A stretch of 64,000 nt of DNA from Pisolithus tinctorius (taxonomy: Eukaryota; Basidiomycota; Agaricomycetes; Boletales; Pisolithaceae). The notes beneath the pieces were generated by a model. It saw only the letters and a program-made list of their open reading frames with translations, was not told the origin of the DNA and did not search any database. The position numbers and the translations under genes are program-made. Within the stretch, counting starts at the first letter, position 1. Every line of letters begins with the position of its first letter. The stretch covers positions 542,018 to 606,017 of the forward strand of contig JANFAH010000042.1 of the NCBI GenBank assembly GCA_024663395.1, in the 5' to 3' direction. Shown in pieces: positions 48,907-60,217 of the stretch.

Positions 48907-49795
48907 ATGGCTTCTGCCTCGTCTTCGTCATCTCTGTCCCCAACCCGTTTCTGGCAAATCGTCAAAATCGCCGAAAGCGCCACAGGTGCTCTCCCTAGTC
49001 AGGTCTGTTCACAGGTCCATATCACTTTATCCACTGGGTCATCTCATCACTCTTTCCTAGGAAGATGTTTCTGCTGCCAAGCGACCCAGGCCTCCTACCC
49101 CTCTACTTGGGCTGGACTCAGAGAGCCCTGAGAGCGGTGTTGACGAATATGTGGCCATGCATGTCGTCTTGCCTTTGCCACATCGTGCGTGAGCGCCGTA
49201 CGATGCTCGTGGGCCATCGATGTCCCAAATCGATAACAGAACGCACCCCCTGCGGCGAGTATGTGTTAGCAACATTAAGAGGAAATCCGAGGGGTGGCGA
49301 GAGCATCCACAAGGTAATTCGAGTGGTTGCAAGGGTATACTGGATGTATGGTGCGCGTTTCTGTTCGCGCGAGCTTTGCTGACGCTTCGTAGGGTTCGCT
49401 TTGATCTTTCCTCGTCGACGTCGAGTCCTGTAGGGGATACAGATGTGCACAATAAGGTCCGAAGGTGGTTCGGGCGGCACAGGTGAGTCGTTTGGCTGCA
49501 TTCTGTCTTGCCTCGGACGTTCTGACATCGGGTGTCAGGTACCTTCGTTTTCTCTATTCCATGTGAGCGGATGGCGCTGCCGCCTGTAGCATTGCCACTA
49601 CCACCACTGTGCCGCTCGCCATTGGCATCCTTCGGCCGAAACTCCACACCTGGTGAGTTCTTTCATATCTCGATGCGTGAATCAGTTAAGGAACTTATAC
49701 TGTATATATCCAGCTTAATCATCATCACCACCTCTACCTTCCCTCCCAAAACCCTCATGACGCTGCCTCCAGAGCGTATCCAAACTGTCTAGTGA
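48907..49795 (+). pseudogene. 5' exons of an unknown gene, continuous across the arm end
   Basis: It starts MASASSSSSLSPTRFWQIVK and, after a GT-AG intron, reads KRPRPPTPLLGLDSESPES. A TGA follows near 49191 where the frame otherwise continues (PYDARGPSMSQIDNRTHPLR, then NIKRKSEGWREHPQ). Here the DNA runs on past 49671, and one frame (49532-49792) stays open over the boundary. The KDZ gene starts 280 bp beyond the arm end, so these exons may belong to the same element, but I cannot show a join. Confidence 0.4.
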
Positions 49796-49950
49796 GCTCG
49801 CTCACGATGCTCGTGGTGAGCATCCTTTGGACGACGATCTGCACCTGTCTGCAGTTGCAGGGTTACCCCAGTTCTCACGGTGCGTTTTTCCTCTGCGATA
49901 TGCATTCCTATTCTGCGACCCAGCGCGCGCTGCCCAGCACCAGCTTGGGC

Positions 49951-52900
49951 ATGGGCCAACATTTCTCGAGTCCGAAGAAACGGAGGGACAAGCGGAAAAC
50001 GCAAACTAATGTTGTCATTCCAGGTCAAGATACCAAACAGCAACATCTACTTCAACATTTGAGCGACCTTTTGAACCCCAAATCATCCCCACCACCTGTC
50101 TCGTCTACCACTAGCCCCTCCCTGCTGGAAGACACTGCCATCGATGACACTCATGCTGTTCAACACTTCAATCATGTCGATGAACTGTCTTTTGATGAGG
50201 ATCCTGACTATTCTGCTCGACATGTGGCTTCAGGCCGGCTTTATGATAGCTGGACAGCAGTCATACCTACGATTATCAAGTCGTATCTCCAGTACTTGAC
50301 AGAAATGACTGGAAAACTGTTGGCAGGCTGTGTTATGCTGCTCTTTAGTTGTCATGGCGGGTGTGAGCTGAGGCGCTCTTCCCTCCTCTGCCTGTATTTT
50401 GATCGTTTGTTGCTAACTTCATATGTTTGTTGCACACTGACATATTTCCAGGTTTTGCTACTGTGACTATCCTAAGCTGCGCGTGCGCACCGCTTCCTCA
50501 AGTACTCCTGCGTTCAGGCCTCTTCCCTACTGCCCCTTCTCAACCACGCATAGCGATTTCCATTGAATTACTCGGATTTTATCATGCGCTATTTGAACGT
50601 TCTTGCGACTCTATCAATGCCCTGGCTTCTGCGCTCAATACCCATTATGAGTGCCGAGGCTTCCGCTTGACCACCCGAGAAGTATGTGCTCGACTTATCA
50701 AAATTGTCTAGCTTACGAACGTAGTTAACAGGGTAAAATTGTGCAAGAACTGTTTTGTCGCAGCATCAGCCACGCTGTGCAGTGGTTTGATGTTTTGCAA
50801 ATACACGTAGAGTGTCATGTAGAAAATATAATCGGCCACTGTCGCCAAATCGTGTCGAAGAACCTTGATCGCGCTCAATCTGCTGAGGAAACCCCGCCAT
50901 CAACTATCCCCCCATCTTCCGACTGTCAATCTCTGCCGTCCCCGGATTTATGTGCATCGATCCTTGTCCAAAGATGCCCCGCTTGTTTCGCAGGTACCAT
51001 GTTTGGGCGACCATTGAGTGAAGGTGGTGACGTTCATGTTGCCACTGATGAGAATTTTCACCATCGTCATCGGCGCTCAGCAGGCAGTTGCCCCCCCTTC
51101 TACGAGCCCACATATTTCATTCCCAAGGCCCAAGTGGATGAGGTGGGTCATCAGGTTGGACGGGCACGTAAGCGGTCCCCAAGACAACATCACGTCATAG
51201 TTCCTGACGAAGCGATTGACCAATGTGAGGCGTCGTACAAAGCAGCTGACAGCAACAAGCGGAAGGCTGCGATGGATTGCTTCGACGACACCGGCATCAT
51301 GGCTCTCATATGCCGTCACGATATCCCGCTTTTCTTTGTGAACATTGACACCCCTGGCGAACAACAGAAGTATAGTATCGCACTCCTGGAACACCTCTTT
51401 TCCCTCTTGCCATCGGCAGCAACCGTTGTTGTATTGTACGACATCGGTTGCGTTCTTGATCGCTCGTTATCCAAGGTCAGTAATTCACTTTTTACATCTA
51501 TACCCATGCTGATATCCTTGCATAAGTATGACATTCTAAACAATGGAATTGTCTCTCGCCTACGCTTCGCAACAATGGCTATGCATGCCTATGGCCATGA
51601 GTGGGCTTGCCAGCTTACTTACAACCCACACATTATTAATGGACTAGGTCTTTCTGATGGGGAGGGGACCGAATGCCTTTGGTCACAATTCATCAAACTT
51701 ATTGGCATTGAGCGAGCCTCGTCGGTAAGTCTAATTCTTTATTGTAGTTGACAAGAACTTGAAATATTCGCTTCAGCGTGAACGGCAGATATGGTTAATT
51801 GATCAGCATGTGACCACCATAGGACTGGAGATGTGTAGTGATCTTGGGGACTGGATTCGACACCGACTAAAGAAAGGAATTGCTGAACAAGGTTCTGAGG
51901 CACAGAACGTCATCAGTGACTGTGGGATTGGTATTCCGGAGTTGTGGAAGCAGTGGTCTGATCAACGCAGTGCGCAGCTTTCGATATGTGCACATAAGTC
52001 TCACATCACAGTACTGAACTCCCCTGTCAACTCCCATTTTTTAGATGTGCCAGCGCGACTGAAGAAAGAATTAGACACAGTCCTTGTATTGCAAGCCGAT
52101 GTAGAAGCCTCCGACAGAGCCCTACAAGCCGCGCGCATGATGCAGGATACCCTTGACGCTCTCGAGAGTCTGGAGCGCAGCCACGACCGACTTCTAAACA
52201 AGATAGACGCGTTGTATACTTCTCTCAACATCCCTGACAAATTTCCAGAACTCCATGGAGTTAACTTGGAGTTTGTTTGGACCCTTCTAATGGTGTGGGA
52301 TTTGAAGATCAGTATTTGGAAGCACGTGATTGGCAGTTTTTTCGAATGGGACAAACTCGATCGTGCAGTAGGGGGCAACCAGAAGGCATTGGGTAGGTGA
52401 CTTGTACCTTGTCGTTGTTACATTAATTAAGTCAGTTTAGGCACAAAACTCCATCAGCAGACTCGAAAAGCAATTGCAAAATGCCAGCCAGCCCTCATGT
52501 CCACCATCCATAAATTTAACAAGTACTGTGAACGTCTCACTGAGCTATATGACGCATCTTCTGGCATTCCCCTTCCATCACCACTTCCAACGAAGCTTGC
52601 GGAATTACGGAATGACCAAAGCCTCCTCGAAGACATTTGGGTAACACCTTCTGTTGGAGAAATTCCACAGTGGCTAGAAGATGTTGATGTCAGAGAAGGC
52701 ATCAGAGCGGTTCTCAAGAGTGATCGTTGCCTTGAAGAACAGCAGCGTCTTGGGATGGAGGCTGACCATATGTGCCGATGGTTTGGTCATGAACTATGTG
52801 CTATTGAGCTTGCAATACGATTGCCAGAAAGTAAGTCCGGGAACGGTTTATTGGCTACATGGACTAACACTGCGCAGACTCTAAGTACTATTTAGTCCTT

Positions 52901-54143
52901 CAGCAACATTGTGAATCCTTGGCAAAACTGCAAGAAAGGTGGCCCAACCTGCTGGCCTCTGCTGTTCGCTATGCAAGCCATGCCCGCACTGCCGTGACTG
53001 TCGCTACTTCGCTCGCACATGCCGCTGCCACCTCACTTGTTTTGCAATGGCTCCCTCCTATTCTATGCGACATACCTGCAGATGCTTTGAGCGAAGACGA
53101 TGCTGGACTAGCTCTTGATCCTGACCCTATAGAAGACATCCTGGACCCTGCCCAGATTGCTTTGGCGGACATTCTCGAAGATATGGAGTCACCACCGACC
53201 ACTAATGAAGAGGACTCAGGCGATGCCGAAGATCAAAAGGACTCTCATAATGTGGATGTTCTCTGGAAACTCCCTTTCGTAAGTCTGATCTGAATATACT
53301 CGACCCATTTAGTAACATTTCACAGACCCCCGACCGTTGATACAATGGATGTCTATAGCAATGTACTCATCGCTTGCGGCATTTATGTGAGGCGTGTTTG
53401 AGAAACACAAGATGGATTCCCCTGTCAAACCTTCGAGGCAAACGACTATGAGCGTCTCGCTTCCCCGACTGCCCGACTCAATGATACCTGCATCAACGGT
53501 TGCTCTGCACTTCTTTATTCGGAATTTCAATCATCGGCTGCCACACAATGTGCGATATTCTCGACGCACAACCTCCTGCATATTCAATATCATGCCGAAG
53601 ACAACATTCTGTGGTGCAACATTTCGTGGACTCGGTACTGGGAAAAAACGATGTGGATCCTCCCAATTCACCGGACATCCCCCATTGGGCATTGGGTTCT
53701 CTGTGTCATTAAGTTCCCTTCCAAGCAACTCCTCCTCTTCGACAGTCTTGCAGAACAAAAGCCATGGAAACAGGACATAAAGGTAACCGAATATTCATGT
53801 ACTCTGTGCTTACTAACTGTCCACAGGATATCTCCAGACTCATTTCTCGCATGTCCTTCATTGCCTCAAAGAGGCTCAGAGTCCCTCGGAGAGATTTGGG
53901 ATCATGGTCTGCACACCTGATTATCGTAAGCACCGTCAATTATACTTGATAACTATCCCTCAAGAAATATACTAGTGCGAGCCTTTGCAGTCCAACGGGT
54001 ATGACTGCGGTCTTTGGGTCTTAGCTCAAGTTGCAGCCATCCTACGAGGTTATGATATTACCAATCTGCACGAGGGAAACATGATTGCATTTCGTCGTTA
54101 CCTCCAATCCCTCATACTTAGCATTCCATTATCTGACATGTAA
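49951..54143 (+). CDS. KDZ transposase fused to a Ulp1-type cysteine protease
   Basis: Start MGQHFSSPKKRRDKRKTQTN, then RLYDSWTAVIPTIIKSYLQY and a cysteine-rich segment near CHGGCELRRSSLLCLYFDR. The KDZ (Kyakuja-Dileera-Zisupton) core follows: SEGGDVHVATDENFHHRHRR (first catalytic Asp at 51047-51049), MDCFDDTGIMALICRHDIPL, VVVLYDIGCVLDRS, HAYGHEWACQLTYNPHIING and GLSDGEGTECLWSQFIK, then a long helical tail. The end is a Ulp1/C48 protease: INGCSALLYSEF, GHWVLCVI (His), LLLFDSL (Asp) and CEPLQSNGYDCGLWVLA (Gln and Cys, Cys at 54006-54008). Introns are short, e.g. 51476-51526, 53783-53826 and 53926-53975. Two blemishes lie between the halves: one extra C in a C5 run near 53327 and a TGA at 53399-53401. 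It excises and reinserts DNA; the protease half probably acts on SUMO-like conjugates. Confidence 0.88.
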
Positions 54144-54310
54144 ACTACGTCGAGTTGTTGTGGTAAGGGTTTCCGCCATTCTCCAAAACCAATGCCTCCC
54201 TTGCAAAATCATATATTTCTTGGGCCCGCCACTGCAACCAGCATGCTGCCATTCGGTTGTTTGCGTCCTCCAGACACATGACTCCCTACAATATCAATTG
54301 CAGCAGACCA

Positions 54311-54835
54311 TCACACAATTTGCTCCTTAAGATCATCCACCAGCTCAGCGAAGATCAGCTTGTGATCACCTTCTGCAAAGCGCCTCTCGCGTTGGACCTT
54401 TGATTCATTCGACAGCTGCATGCGTCGCCCGAGCATGACATCGATGAGATTTTGTGTGAACCTTTCCTCCTGTAGGGTCGAATCCAGTTCAGAATCCATG
54501 TAGGGAGGGTCCTCCTCCCATCTAGGGAGGTCTGATTCGTCCAGAGCATCGGCACTCCGAGCCGCTTCCAGAAACAGAGACGACATTGGTAGAGACTTGG
54601 TCGCATGTGCAATAAGCAATGGCGACAGGGCTGGAACGGACGAAACGACGTTGGGACGGATGATCTGCGATGCAGGTGGTTGAGTTGTATTCATAGCCTC
54701 TTTACTGAGGTGTCGCCCTGCCCGCTTCCTATATGCACAGTGATTCTGGTCAGAACGGAGTGGCTTGCCTCTAAAATACATTTCGATTAATCTGCTGCAC
54801 ATTAAACGTGTGTTTTGGTTACCTTGTAGATGCAT
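54311..54835 (-). CDS. Convergent small acidic ORF, 174 codons, unknown
   Basis: Uninterrupted minus-strand frame ending 170 bp after the KDZ-Ulp1 stop. The N-terminal third is basic (RKRAGRHLSKEAMN); the rest is helical and acidic (LPRWEEDPPYMDSELDS, RFTQNLIDVMLGRRMQLSNE, FAELVDDLKEQIV). I do not recognise a domain. Its tail-to-tail position suggests an accessory gene of the same element. The true start may be the Met before YFRGKPLRSDQ. Confidence 0.5.
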   Translation of the reverse strand: MHLQGNQNTRLMCSRLIEMYFRGKPLRSDQNHCAYRKRAGRHLSKEAMNTTQPPASQIIRPNVVSSVPALSPLLIAHATKSLPMSSLFLEAARSADALDESDLPRWEEDPPYMDSELDSTLQEERFTQNLIDVMLGRRMQLSNESKVQRERRFAEGDHKLIFAELVDDLKEQIV

Positions 54836-55884
54836 AGCAGGCCCTCTGCCTATGTAGAGCTTCCTGTCTTTCTTTGAGAGTGAGGTATTTTGGTGTGTGC
54901 CCCATTTGAACTACCTGAGGGACCAAGTATGACTCTGAAACTGTGCCAGTTCGGTGCACTATGTATGTGCTAAGCATGCACATTCACTCACCCCAGTATA
55001 TGGCATATGCTCATTCTAGTAGCATCCGACAGGGGGACGAATACTGAATTAATTCCGACTATTAATGCAGCTGAAAATGCCTTTGTCGCTGCACCAGCTA
55101 TGTTTCACATTCAGTAGGAAGTTTATTCATGTTGTGATTAGCTGTTGTGGTCGGAGCTACCAGCGCACACCTTTACGACATTTCTAGCTCACTCACTGCT
55201 TGCTCTTGACTATGATAATCGATGTTCCACAATGACCACTCCATTCTACCAAGACTCAATCTAACGAACGATCCTGTCTACTATTCGTGCATACTGGAGA
55301 ACAAGTACAGTTGGTGGGGTACCCAGAGGCTCTCTGCGCCCTCTGCATCCTCCCTGCCACAAAGTCTGCTGTCACAATCTGAATCTAACCCATCAAGTTG
55401 GAAGCACAGTGTTCCCTTGGCTTCTGCCCAAGTTTTGGGCTATCATATTGCTCCGATGGGCATTTTGATCCTCGGGAGATCTTTGATGATTGTCGTTCTG
55501 TATAAAGGCGGCGTACCGGACCTCGTTGTGGCTCTTTCCCCTCACCCTTCATTTTTTGTACGGTTGAAAGTTTTCATGGCTACAGTTAGGATTGTCTCTC
55601 TGTTCTACACCATATCTGATTTCTTTCTTCAGGAGAACGTACACAACACTAGAGGTAACCCTCTGGTGATCACCTTACCATTGCTACCGGCATGCCTGGA
55701 TACTTCTTCCGTGCATCCAGAGCCATCCGCGAGTACTCATGATGACTTCGTTGTGGTACAGGTTGGAGGTGGTCGCCGCAAACCCACGCCGCCGTTCATG
55801 ACTCCAACGTGACTCCATCAGAAAGTCAAAGCGACTACTTGAGATACTGGGTTGGTTTGCAAAGCATCGCTCCGCCGAAGCCAT
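54836..55884. other. About 1 kb without a confident gene
   Basis: A plus frame of 196 codons (55222-55812) has hydrophobic segments but no domain. It overlaps the probable 5' region of the next gene and is left uncalled. Confidence 0.35.
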
Positions 55885-58800
55885 ATGCTCGCGACCGACA
55901 GTGATGATAACCCATTCCTCTCCAAACCCATCGTGCCGAACACTAGGGCGGATACTTCCCCGATGAAAAATCCAGGCAAGTCACCTGCTGTCTGAGGTTA
56001 TTGCGTGCTAATTCAATATAGTCGCTGAGGGTGACATTGCATCTTGTCCTTCCAGCCCAGGTATCCCGAAGCCTGGATGCTCTGTTCCCCCTCTCAATAC
56101 CCTCACAGGAGTGCCGTCCAAACTGCCTCCTGAACAATCGTCACCCATCGCGAATGTGCAGACCGACACTTCCCTGGCAAAAAATCCAAGTAAGTCATGT
56201 GCCTTTTGGAATGGTCCTGTAACTAATTCAATTTAGTTGTCGAGGGTGATTACACACCATGGCTGGCTGGGCCAGCTGTTTCGAAGCGTGGACACTCTGT
56301 CCCACTTCTCAGTACCCTCACGAGAGCACCATCCAAACCTCCTCCCGATTTACCAGTACCTTCCACACACCCCTCCACTACCCTCACAAACGAGGTCGCA
56401 AAAGAGGCTCCAGTGCCAGGTACTGCTCTAGCTTTGACTTGTGCGCCCGGTTTGGCCCCGTCATATGCCCTGGACAGATTGGGATTCGAGCCTGTGGAGA
56501 TCGTTGAAAATGCACCCGCTAAAGTGAGTCCCTACCTTCCCTCTAGACAAGTGTTTTGCTGATCAATAATTGCTGTTAGACAGTACCTTCGATGAAGACC
56601 GTTCCGCCTTTTCCTATTTCATCATTTTCCTGCCCAGAGTCGCCCACTCCTCGCAGTCATGTTTCCCCTGTCCACTGCGCTCGGCTACATTCTCTCGTGA
56701 ATGTACCTCTGAGATTGAGAGCGATGGGTGTGGTGGAGGATGGCGGCGACCCTATATATACTCGTGGAAGGTTGCCAGCTGCCGCCATGGATGAGTTCAA
56801 TGAAGGTTTTCAGCAAGTTAACGATATATTCAGTAAACTTGGGGAAGTCAAGGAATGCCGTGGCAACAGGTCAGGGACCGTTACAACTGTCAGTATTCAC
56901 GCTCAAATCTGCAAAACCTCTGGAACCTTTATTCCGCCTATTTCACGAAGCACATGTGACTGAACTTGCTCGGCTCCCTGCACCTGAGGGCAGTCCAGGG
57001 GATTCCATCGGTGGATATGAGGAAAGCATGCTATTCATGTTTCAAAGCTGAGTTCCCCGATACTTACGTTGACATCCTGGAAACATGGAAGGAGGCTGAG
57101 GAGCTTGAAGACATTGGAGGCATGGTTGCCCAGCACCAGCGATTGTTCAACAAGACGATAAAGAACATTGATCACAACGTCAGTACCTCTTGGACATACC
57201 ATTTGTGAAATATTTTGATCTTTGATTGGTTTCAGTTCGCTGCATTATCAAAATCACATGCATTTGAGGGTTGCTATATTTTGGTGGGTAGGGTCGTCAA
57301 CCAAGATGCTGGTCTTGCCCATGTTTTCACAACTCCTGGTGCTGATGGGGTACGTCCCGGTTTTGTGCACTTTCATGTCAAATGCTCATGTTTATAGTTC
57401 TTCCCTTCCCGGTGCTGCGCTGATACACACGAGATCATCGGGCATTTCAAGGCGCACATATAGTAAGTCATGTCGCTACTTTCTCTATTGCCATCTGATA
57501 TGTTATTTAGTAACAAAGTTTCTCTGGACTCTGTGACTGAAGCCTTTGGGGGTACTGATGATGTAGATACCAAGGTCATTGTTGAGAAAGGAAAAGGAAA
57601 GCAACGTGCTGTTACCATGGATACTGAGGTTGTTGCTGAGAAAGGAAAGCAACGGCCTGTTAATGAGAAGAATGACAAGTCCAATAACAACAATGAAGTT
57701 GAATTTATTCGTTCGGATCATGAGCGCATTAAGCAACTCCTCAGAAAGCATATCGGTAGGCCTTTCACATTCCCTGTGCGATGCCATTTAACACGTCATT
57801 TAGAGAGTTTTGGTTTCAAATGGGCGTCACAGAAATTGTTCCCATGGAAGTCACTCCTCAATCATTTGGCAGGCAGTGCTTTGGTCTTGATGAACTGGCT
57901 GGCAGATGTTATATTCCCAGGCGAGGAATGCCGCAGGAAGGGAAACAGGAAGGGTATTTCGGACTTAACCCTCACTGATTGCTTGAAGCTTGTCGCTGCT
58001 CTCGAGGACCAAAGCACCAACCAGCTTCATCTTCAGTGCTTCCCTAAGCTGAAAGGTACCTTCCTAATTTTTCTAGTGACAGTGGATGCTAATGTAGTCA
58101 CAGAGGCGCTTCTTTCATCGAAGAAACCAGTCATCATTAGTGCCCCGCCATCTCATGACTCTAATCTTACGAGGGGCAAGCGTGTGTTTGTGAACTCCAC
58201 CATGGATTACCTTGGACCCAGCCAATTGCCCAACATCGCCGCTACACGTGTCAGGAGGAATAAGACTAAGAAGAGAGCTCGGTTTGAAGTTGATGAGATG
58301 GAAGGATCAGGGAATTCTGATGGCATTGAAGAGGTCTCCGTGGACAAGAAGCCTAGTTCCAGCACCGGCTCTCGGCCAAAGGCCCTCGGTGCTCCTCAAC
58401 GATCTTCGAAGTCAAAAGCTGCTGGAGCTTCTGAAGTCATAAGCCTCTCAAGTAGTTCGCAATCTCAGTCCGAGTCCTCTGGTGACGACTTTCATCCCGC
58501 GGATGCCCAGGACAACAACAGTGTAGCCAGTGATGTTGAGATGGAAGATGGTGAGGCTGCCAGCAAGGCGAGGCATGTTGCGGATATGTCTGACTATGAG
58601 CAAGAACGCTTTCCCGCAAGCGCAAAGTAAAGACATCTAAGCAAAGCAAGGCGAGGATGTCAAAAGTTTTGAAGAGTAGCAAGGCTGGCTGTCGTATTCC
58701 ATCGTTGCCAATGTACATTTCATCGGACGGTGGTCAAGTGGATGGTATGGTGGAGCAGAGTATTCGATCTGACATTCTGGAGCCTTGCAAGGGTTCCACC

Positions 58801-60217
58801 AGCACTACAAAGAAGTTCGTCCCTCCCGTTATGTCAGATCTCACTGATCGTATCGTCACCGAAAGCGCTCGACTTAACGTTCCAGAGCCTCGCAAGGGGA
58901 CTACCAATATCGTGAAGGCACTTGTCCCTGCTATTGCTTCAGACACCACTCGTCACATTGTCGCCACCGGTTCTGCACAGAAAACTCTTGAATCTACCAC
59001 ATCAGACTCTGGCAAGGTGTCTGCTGACACTGCAAACCTTACGTCAGTCATTGCCGCTGGCTCCGATGCTCCTGGAGTTATGTGCAGCATTTCCATTTCT
59101 AACATCACCGATTCCCGTGAGACTCCCGGCATTCTGCGCAACACTTCTGTCCCCGTTTCCATGATCCCGGGCCCCAATGAAGCATTGGATACTTCTACCA
59201 TTTCCAATGTCACGTCCACTTCAGTCCCTGAGGCCGCACAAGTACTCAACGAATCTGATGCGAAACCGAATGCAGGTAAGCTCCGTCACTTTCAACATTA
59301 CGTGCACGCTGCTAATGACCACTTATTGTCCTGCTAGCTCCCTCCACCCCTGTCACTCATGCCGCTGCTGATCTCTTCGTCAGTGAGGATGATGGGCCAG
59401 ATGGAGGGTTCTTCTCAGGCTATACTAGTGGCCCTGCCACCGGACAAGGGTCTCCAACACACATGCCAAGCGCCTGGCACTGTGTCTTGTGCAAGGTAAA
59501 GCCCACTTAGGTAGCGACCAAGAGCCGTTCAACCTTCAGCTTCGTGTGTTCCCAGACAAGCTGGATATTCCCAGTACATCCAATGAAGTCTCGCATACCG
59601 CATCTGCTAGGCTCTGTGCAGCCGAGGAAGGACATCTACCTACGATGGAAAGTGAGGTTGACAATGCTCGGCAAACCAGTCCACATTCCATTCATGGCGT
59701 GTGTTTGAGTTCGACCTTGGGCCCTGGTGGCCCACATATTGCTTACAATGTACCTCACCTCTCCACACTACGCAGTTCAATCATCTATCACAGCAACATA
59801 CTTTCACTGAGTGGCTCCCTGGGCCAGGTATCCCACCGTGGCAGATGCCAGGGGTACCTTACGATTACAACACCATCATGCGTGGAGGATGGTACAAACC
59901 ATCCAGCAGTTCCCTATCCTCCCCCATACCCACCACCTGGCTGTCCATCTTACAGATCATACATGGAGGGTGCGCCATCAGCCATGCCGCAGCAACAGAC
60001 TAGTAATGCGGGACATCCCAACTACAACATTCAGCACGTCGCTCTTGCTTGCATGCCAGATTACTACTTCAGCGGGGGAGGGTATGAGGATTCTCACTTC
60101 CGCCATGACCCCACTCCCATTGGCCGGACTGGCACTGTCCCAGAAGTTGCTGTTGGCGCTACTCCTCTTCTGCCACGTCCTGGCGACACCACAAAGTCTG
60201 AGTCCACTGCCGAGTAG
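55885..60217 (+). pseudogene. Long multi-exon transposon-associated gene, lightly broken
   Basis: Exons join in frame from MLATDSDDNPFLSKPIVPN through two related proline-rich exons to a strong internal Met context (GCCGCCATGG, 56787) opening MDEFNEGFQQVNDIFSKLGE. Next is a helical DNA-binding-like region (QVRDRYNCQYSRSNLQNLWN, VDMRKACYSCFKAEFPDTYV, ETWKEAEELEDIGGMVAQHQ, FEGCYILVGRVVNQDAGLAH). Then come acidic/basic linkers (EKGKGKQRAVTMDTEVVAEK), SDHERIKQLLRKHIGRPFTF, FPGEECRRKGNRKGISDLTL, a Ser/Asp/Lys-rich tail and a Pro/Tyr-rich end. I recall this architecture as a multicopy Agaricomycete family without a known role. Damage: an inserted A at 56997, an AT insertion near 56955, a missing C near 58612, and unresolved shifts near 56850. 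Confidence 0.6.
55976..56021 (+). other. Probable GC-AG intron
   Basis: Exon one ends AAAAATCCAG and the next bases are GCAAGTCA. The acceptor AATTCAATATAG at 56021 splices in phase. The sister intron downstream has the normal GTAAGTCA after AAAAATCCAA and ends AATTCAATTTAG, so the two introns are duplicates and one has lost its GT. Confidence 0.6.

Larger units (their letters stand above)
36860..49671 (+). repeat. Right arm of the 12.8-kb inverted repeat
   Basis: Mirror image of 675-13307. The inner end lies in the last exon of the helical-protein gene, which is complete here. Arm-specific features are 163 extra bases (37191-37353), a G18 run (46313-46330 against C8), a 3-bp deletion near 46486, extra A or T bases at 39022, 39464, 40284, 42751, 42759, 45192, 45224, 45328 and 46024, and a CGA-to-TGA stop at 47446-47448. 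Confidence 0.95.

Noticed and set aside
675..49671. The inverted repeat as terminal repeats of one giant mobile element (Starship- or Maverick-like)
   Set aside because: No tyrosine recombinase captain, DNA polymerase B or integrase in the spacer, and the arm ends cut through genes rather than ending in defined termini.
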